Of a stretch of DNA of 64,000 nt, positions 59,661 through 64,000 are shown piece by piece. The DNA comes from Norana najaformis (taxonomy: Eukaryota; Annelida; Clitellata; Crassiclitellata; Hormogastridae): NCBI GenBank assembly GCA_964023275.1, contig OZ029927.1, positions 15,105,952 through 15,169,951 of the forward strand, read 5' to 3'. Position numbers and translations under genes: made by a program. Numbering within the stretch: the first letter of the stretch is position 1; each line of letters begins with the position of its first letter. The notes beneath the pieces are model-generated. The model was not told the DNA's origin. It worked only from the letters and a program-made list of their open reading frames with translations, and did not search any database.

Positions 59661-59781
59661 GGGGTCGTCCATAAAGGACGTTCGCAAAAAATTACCTATT
59701 CTGGATCCTCCCTCCCCTTGTCCGCATTTGCATGACCCCTCCCTCCCTACCTCTTGGCGGACGTCCGTTATGGACGACCCC
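59661..59781. mobile_element. 121-bp MITE with 25-bp terminal inverted repeats
   Basis: The terminal inverted repeats, GGGGTCGTCCATAAAGGACG plus TTCGC and their inverse, differ at two positions. TTA flanks both sides (59658-59660 and 59782-59784), consistent with a 3-bp target duplication. A GGG-starting inverted repeat with TTA/TAA duplication is typical of PIF/Harbinger-type elements. It has no coding capacity. Confidence 0.88.
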
Positions 59782-60154
59782 TTACCTTTACCTGTTTATG
59801 TTTATACATTGAAGTCTTGTGTGTCTAACGTAGCAAGACAAAAGAGTTCTGCAAGCAACTGGGCGTCGCAGAGGGAGTGTGTTCGGCCGAGGCTGGCTGT
59901 AAACTTCTGGGAAAGGTGAGCGTCGCATGCGGTCCTTGATAGATAGGCTGCTTTCGCATATCCGTCTTCAGGCTAGCGACGATTCATATGCTCTTTCTAA
60001 CAGCGAAAAGCAGTCCTCCATTTGTCGAGGCTGCGCTTTTAGAATTCTACGTAGAAATCCGATAACGTGCTTAGTTCAGTATTAAATTCAGTTTTAAACA
60101 CGTAGTATGCCTACAATACGTTGTGCTGATGCATTTTTAAAGTTTACTACGTCA

Positions 60155-60245
60155 GTGCGGCGCGGTGGTGTATCGGTAACGCGTTTGGTGAATGATCATG
60201 AGGTTGCGGGTTCGACTCTGTGTAACGACTATCGGCAAGTTGGGA
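60155..60245 (+). repeat. SINE family C head fragment
   Basis: GCGGCGCGGTGGTGTATCGG is followed by the B-box region GGTTGCGGGTTCGACTCTG, resembling the 42.9 kb copy. The body is degenerate. Confidence 0.75.
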
Positions 60246-60267
60246 AGTTATAAATTACTAATTCATA

Positions 60268-60405
60268 GCTCAGTTCAATAGGGGGCTCAAGTGGAATGGA
60301 AATCTTGAAATATCTTTAAAAGTCCTGGCAGCGGATCTGAACCCCGATCTCTCGGTTGATTATCCAGCATACTAATCACTAGACTGTCGCACACCTCAAA
60401 GCAGA
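60268..60405 (-). repeat. SINE family D (antisense)
   Basis: CCTGGCAGCGGATCTGAACC and CTAATCACTAGACTGTCGCA are the antisense head, as in the 32.2 kb copy. The body is truncated. Confidence 0.75.
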
Positions 60406-60484
60406 AATCTTGTTAAATCGCTGCTTGCGTGATCTGCAAGATTAAAATGCCGATGAAGCCAGTGTTGCTTGTTGCTGATTGAAG

Positions 60485-63068
60485 ACCGAGTGCGGAATCG
60501 ACCAGTGCTGCTTGCTGGACGCATGCTGCAAACCTCGACACCCGGAATTCGACAAATGCCTGATAGACATACAGGATACGGTTCGAAACTTGGAATTTGA
60601 CACCTGCTGGCTAAACGCAGACAATAAAACGTGTAACTTGGAATGCGACGCGTGCATCCCACAACTGGAAAATTGCCAGGATAAAGGACGAATATATTGG
60701 AGAACTGCATCGGCGATACAAGCTTGCGAAGACGGGGTGAATTATTCGCATATATAAATAAGCTTTCTATGTGCCAACGTAATATTGCTTTGCTTAGTCA
60801 GCAAGTTTTATGTGAGCGTTTGTACAGGAAATTTTTCTAAGTCATCGGATTATTGATTTGTTTTTGCATGCGCAAATCACTTGTTGGTTTGTGTTACTGT
60901 ATCATAGATTCTTAGCATTGTTCAACATTGTTGATCTTTGCGCCTGTATTATGCATAAAATCTCTTTTCTGGTCAGTCTAGAATGCCGCATGCGATGGTG
61001 TGATGCCGATTGTACATCCGATCACTGCTGGGTCTACGGAAGCCTGTCTTCCTGTCTCTCAGTGGCAGCCCGCCTGCGTCACCACGAGTAGCTGTTCTCC
61101 CTGCCCTCAAGAGAGCTTGGTCTGTTCTCCGTACCTCGACCGCTACAGATCGGGACCCATGTGCGATCCATGCTGCACGAGTCCCTGTGATCCGTCCGCG
61201 TGCTCACCCTGTACGCGGCCGGCCTGTCCTCGGCCGTGCTCACCTTGCCCGCGGCCGGTGTGTCCTCGGCCGTGCCCACCCTACCCGCGGCCGGTATGCA
61301 CGAGGCCGTGCTCCTCGCCTACACAGGTTTGCTCACCATGCCCGCGGCCGGTATGTCCCTCACCGTGCTCACCCTGCCCGCGACCGGTATGTCCTCCGCC
61401 GTGCTCACCCTGCCCGCGGCCGGTATATCCTCCGCCGTGCTCACCCTGCCCGCGGCCGGTATGTCCTCTGCCGTGCTCCCCGTCGACGTGCTTTCCATGC
61501 GATCCGCCGATTTACCCTCGGCCATGCTCTCCGCGCCTGTGCTCGCCCTGTGACACACCGGTGTGCCCTCGTCCGTGCTCACCGCCCCTGTGTTCACCGT
61601 GCCCGCCACCAGCTTGCCCGAGACCCTGCGCACCGGCAATGTGCTCGACGAAGTTATCGTGCTGCCCGTCCCCGGCTAAGGACTGCTGCTACACACGGCC
61701 AAATCCGGCGTGCTGCGGGGTGCCCGACTGCTACGGCAGGTGTCGCCAGATGGCTCCCCCCTTCCGAAAAGACTGCGACCCGAACTGCGACCTGAACCAA
61801 TGCAAACCACTCGTGAAGCCGGCCAGCCGGGAGATTCCGGACAACTTCAAGATGATCCCCAACCTCCAGCAGCAGTTTCTCGTCAACGGCTGCTGTAGAA
61901 ACGCCGCAGCAGCCACCGCCACGGCGACGAATTACGGGCCCGGGGTGACGCCGAACACCACCTGTGCACCCGTCTACAATGCTTGCGTGAGCACTGGGAA
62001 TCCGGTCGCAAATTGCGGCCAGCTGAGGCACGTGACATCCTGTGAACTTCGGAGGGACAGATGCGCGTAAGTAGGCCCAGTTGTGTTCAGATGTTCTCTT
62101 GAGCTTCTTACAATACAGTGTGATTTGAGAGGCAGTAGGAAAAGAACTGTGGGCAGGAGCACAGAAGAAGAAGAAGAAGAAGAAGAAGAAGAAGGAGGAG
62201 GAGGAGGAGGAGGAGGAGGAGGAGAAGGAGGAGAAGGAGGAGGAGGAGGAGGAGAAGAAGAAGAAGAAGACGAAGAAGAAGAAGAAGAAGAAGAAGAACA
62301 CAGCAGTCCTTTAAGCCAATCCCGAGAGGCAACAATGGACATGCATTTGCTAGCGACTTCATTTTTCTTGGCCTTGGCACATGAGGGCGGCTGGCGAGTC
62401 CTCTCCCCTCGCCGTCTAATCTTTCAGTTGAAAGTGTACGGTCGCTGTGCTCACTCGGGGGGCAAGTGGAGTAAAAATAATGGCGGGGGTTTGAAGCGCC
62501 AGCCTCTGGGTTACACCTAGCAGGAGCATAATGGCCTGGAAACTGTATTCCAGTTTAGGGATATGATCTGAACCAGCGAAGTTCATCTCGCTTTCGACAA
62601 ATCGAACCCCTAGTAATTCTTGTGCCCCTCATGCCTTCTTACAGTTACCCTGCAACAGCGCATTACATTGTCAGTCGAGAATGGCTAAACGGCAAGCTTT
62701 AATTATGTGAACACATAGTCCTATTAATAAAAAGCTATCATAAAGCAAATATGAATACAAATATACGAAATATACAAAAAGCATGGGTACTTTACCATTA
62801 ATTACTGACGCTCAATGTGGCTTCGGTAAGTAGGCCTACTACCAAATTACACAGTTGCAGTATATGTTACAATCGTGATATTAATTAACTGAAATTGTAG
62901 CCTGAACTAGGACTAATTATGTCATTTGACCTGCTTTCTGAACGCAGATGGACGCTTCGACCCACCCAAGAGCTCCAGCGCATTCTAGAATACAGGCGGC
63001 GCCTTGAGGAGCAACAGGAGGCGATGGAAGCGTGCTGTTGCGAGAATGAATGCAACTGTGCCACTTGA
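60485..63068 (+). CDS. Unrecognised Cys/Pro-rich protein, three supported exons
   Basis: Exons 60485-60736 (phase 0/0, weak donor GGG|GTGAAT), 60982-62066 (acceptor TCAGTCTAG, donor GC|GTAAGT, phase 2) and 62948-63068 (acceptor GAACGCAG, stop TGA). Together they encode 485 aa without the first exon. The first part has scattered CC and CxxC motifs (CGIDQCCLLDACC). The middle is an array of 12-residue units (CSPCPRPVCPPP) from about 61195 to 61640, then CCxxP-type motifs. The last exon gives a charged helix (TQELQRILEYRRRLEEQQE) and a Cys-rich end (ACCCENECNCAT). No family is recognised. Repeats of this type are known in sperm tail proteins (fly Mst, vertebrate ODF1/SMCP) and keratin-associated or metal-binding proteins. 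The join at 62066/62948 is strong, the join at 60736/60982 moderate. Confidence 0.75.
61195..61640 (+). repeat. 36-bp coding minisatellite (Cys/Pro array)
   Basis: Twelve or more imperfect units of TGCTCACCCTGCCCGCGGCC then GGTATGTCCTCCGC. Strongly GC-rich compared with the flanks. Frames open in other phases and on the minus strand are by-products of the repeat. Confidence 0.9.
62160..62302. repeat. (GAA/GGA)n purine tract in an intron
   Basis: About 140 bp of pure purine on one strand (GAAGAAGAA, GGAGGAGGA, one interrupting C). It lies within the intron between the last two exons of the Cys/Pro-rich gene. Confidence 0.97.
62305..62525 (-). repeat. SINE family D (antisense)
   Basis: It has GCGACTTCATTTTTCTTGGC, CCCTCGCCGTCTAATCTTTC and GTGTACGGTCGCTGTGCTCA. 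The antisense head region GAAGCGCCAGCCTCTGGG lies at its right end. It sits directly next to the purine tract. Confidence 0.82.
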
Positions 63069-64000
63069 CAACAGAGACTTAGCTGCTCTTAACAGACCGA
63101 TCTGTGCGTCTCTACCATTCAATGGATTTCAATTTCACGCATGTTCGTTCTAAAATAGTCACACGCCATAAGCTGGTTTTTACATCAAATGAAACAATGA
63201 ATTTAGCAAAAAAATCCAGACATATTAGAAAATATGAAAATATGAGATAACTAATTCAAGTAGGGAAAGTCTAAACGTACATCAGTAAACAATACCAATG
63301 TGCTGCTTTCATATCGTTGGCAGTCATAAACATGTTAAAGGTGAAACTAAACGAACGCAACAGTCAGTGTGACTAAATTCTTTCAGAAGATATTTTGAAA
63401 AACTTTCAGGAAAAACGGTTTCAGACTATTAAAAAATGTTGCAACACTGTATCCAACATGGAATTTATGTAAGAATTTTGATAACGTGCAAGTGACAAAA
63501 AAATATGCAAAGTCTCGGCCACTCTTAACAATTTGTCTTTAGGTGAATGTGTTTTTGTTCACTCCGCTAGATGATGCTTTTCTTGGTTGACTATCGATGC
63601 CGCTCCAAAGACTCGTCTCGCCCTTCCTTCATCGAATTTAAGATTTTTCCGGTTGCAGACTTCATACAAGTCTGTATTTCTAAGGCTGTAAACCTGTTAA
63701 CGCTGGCCCCTGAATTGTAGACGAGTCTTTTGGCTGCGAGGTAGACCTATTGACGTGGGCAACAAAACAATGCCCGAAACACATGAAAACCTTGCCGGAT
63801 AAAAAAACTCCGAACCGCAGAATAGGTCGCAGTAGAAATCCGAACAAATTTGATATAAGGATATCAAATGTATGGCCCATATCATGAGTTGGTGAAGAGA
63901 TGTGCTGTTTAAGATTAAACCCAGAAATGAAGTCCTGAATCTGTCTGAAGCACTGTCCAAAGTCGATTTATTTATGTGTAAATTGAAGTAGCCCGTTAAT
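63069..64000. other. 3' flank of the Cys/Pro-rich gene, nothing else recognised
   Basis: No AATAAA hexamer was seen shortly after the stop. An ATTAAA lies at about 63428. Short antisense open frames near 63680-63960 have no recognisable content. Confidence 0.5.

Noticed and set aside
60447-60484. ATG at 60447 as the start of the Cys/Pro-rich protein
   Set aside because: That frame hits a stop within 12 codons, before the Cys-rich exon. The true first exon was not found.
61010-61795. Alternative frames and antisense frames over the Cys/Pro array
   Set aside because: The 36-bp repeat is a multiple of three and GC-rich, so all frames stay open. Only the Cys frame joins exons at both ends.

Overview
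This is a gene-sparse, repeat-rich stretch of a metazoan nuclear genome, probably a marine invertebrate. The basis is intron-rich animal genes, GT-AG introns of 0.1 to several kb, dozens of tRNA-derived SINEs and LINE tails, and abundant minisatellites. The invertebrate-style C-terminus of the troponin T gene (SKYERQKDKRTY) argues against a vertebrate. I lean towards a spiralian or other marine invertebrate but cannot name the phylum. Introns were inferred by joining open frames at GT(GC)/AG sites with matching phase; no transcript evidence is available.

Layout. 1-1700: higher-order satellite (60-bp monomers in 180-bp units). 1.7-10.9 kb: no recognisable gene; SINEs, inverted repeats and simple repeats, including about 250 bp of perfect (GGAC)n. 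10.996-22.867 kb (+): a complete 12-coding-exon troponin T gene (332 aa), with a broken partial exon duplicate in one intron. 25.059-33.454 kb (-): a complete 11-coding-exon FKBP8 gene (720 aa) with an unusually long acidic N-terminus and a GC-AG first intron. 35.919-49.610 kb (+): a complete 15-exon PXK gene (PX domain, pseudokinase domain, WH2 motif; about 565 aa). FKBP8 and PXK are divergently arranged across a 2.5-kb spacer holding LINE 3' ends; troponin T and FKBP8 converge. 54.4-59.0 kb (+): an unrecognised gene with an 841-codon Ser/Pro/Lys-rich exon free of Met and Cys, followed by three tandemly duplicated small exons. 60.5-63.1 kb (+): an unrecognised Cys/Pro-rich gene with three supported exons. 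63.1-64 kb: nothing recognised.

How they relate. Troponin T acts in the thin filament of muscle. FKBP8 is a membrane-anchored co-chaperone of the outer mitochondrial membrane and ER. PXK is an endosomal scaffold. Their proximity implies no shared pathway. The two low-complexity genes at the right are adjacent, on the same strand, and have complementary extreme compositions (one without Cys, one dominated by Cys and Pro). This recalls sperm structural proteins, but that is inference only. The most interesting items are that gene pair with its duplicated exons, the broken troponin exon copy, the alternative PXK acceptor that would remove the catalytic-loop remnant, and the (GATTAC)n-tailed LINE family.
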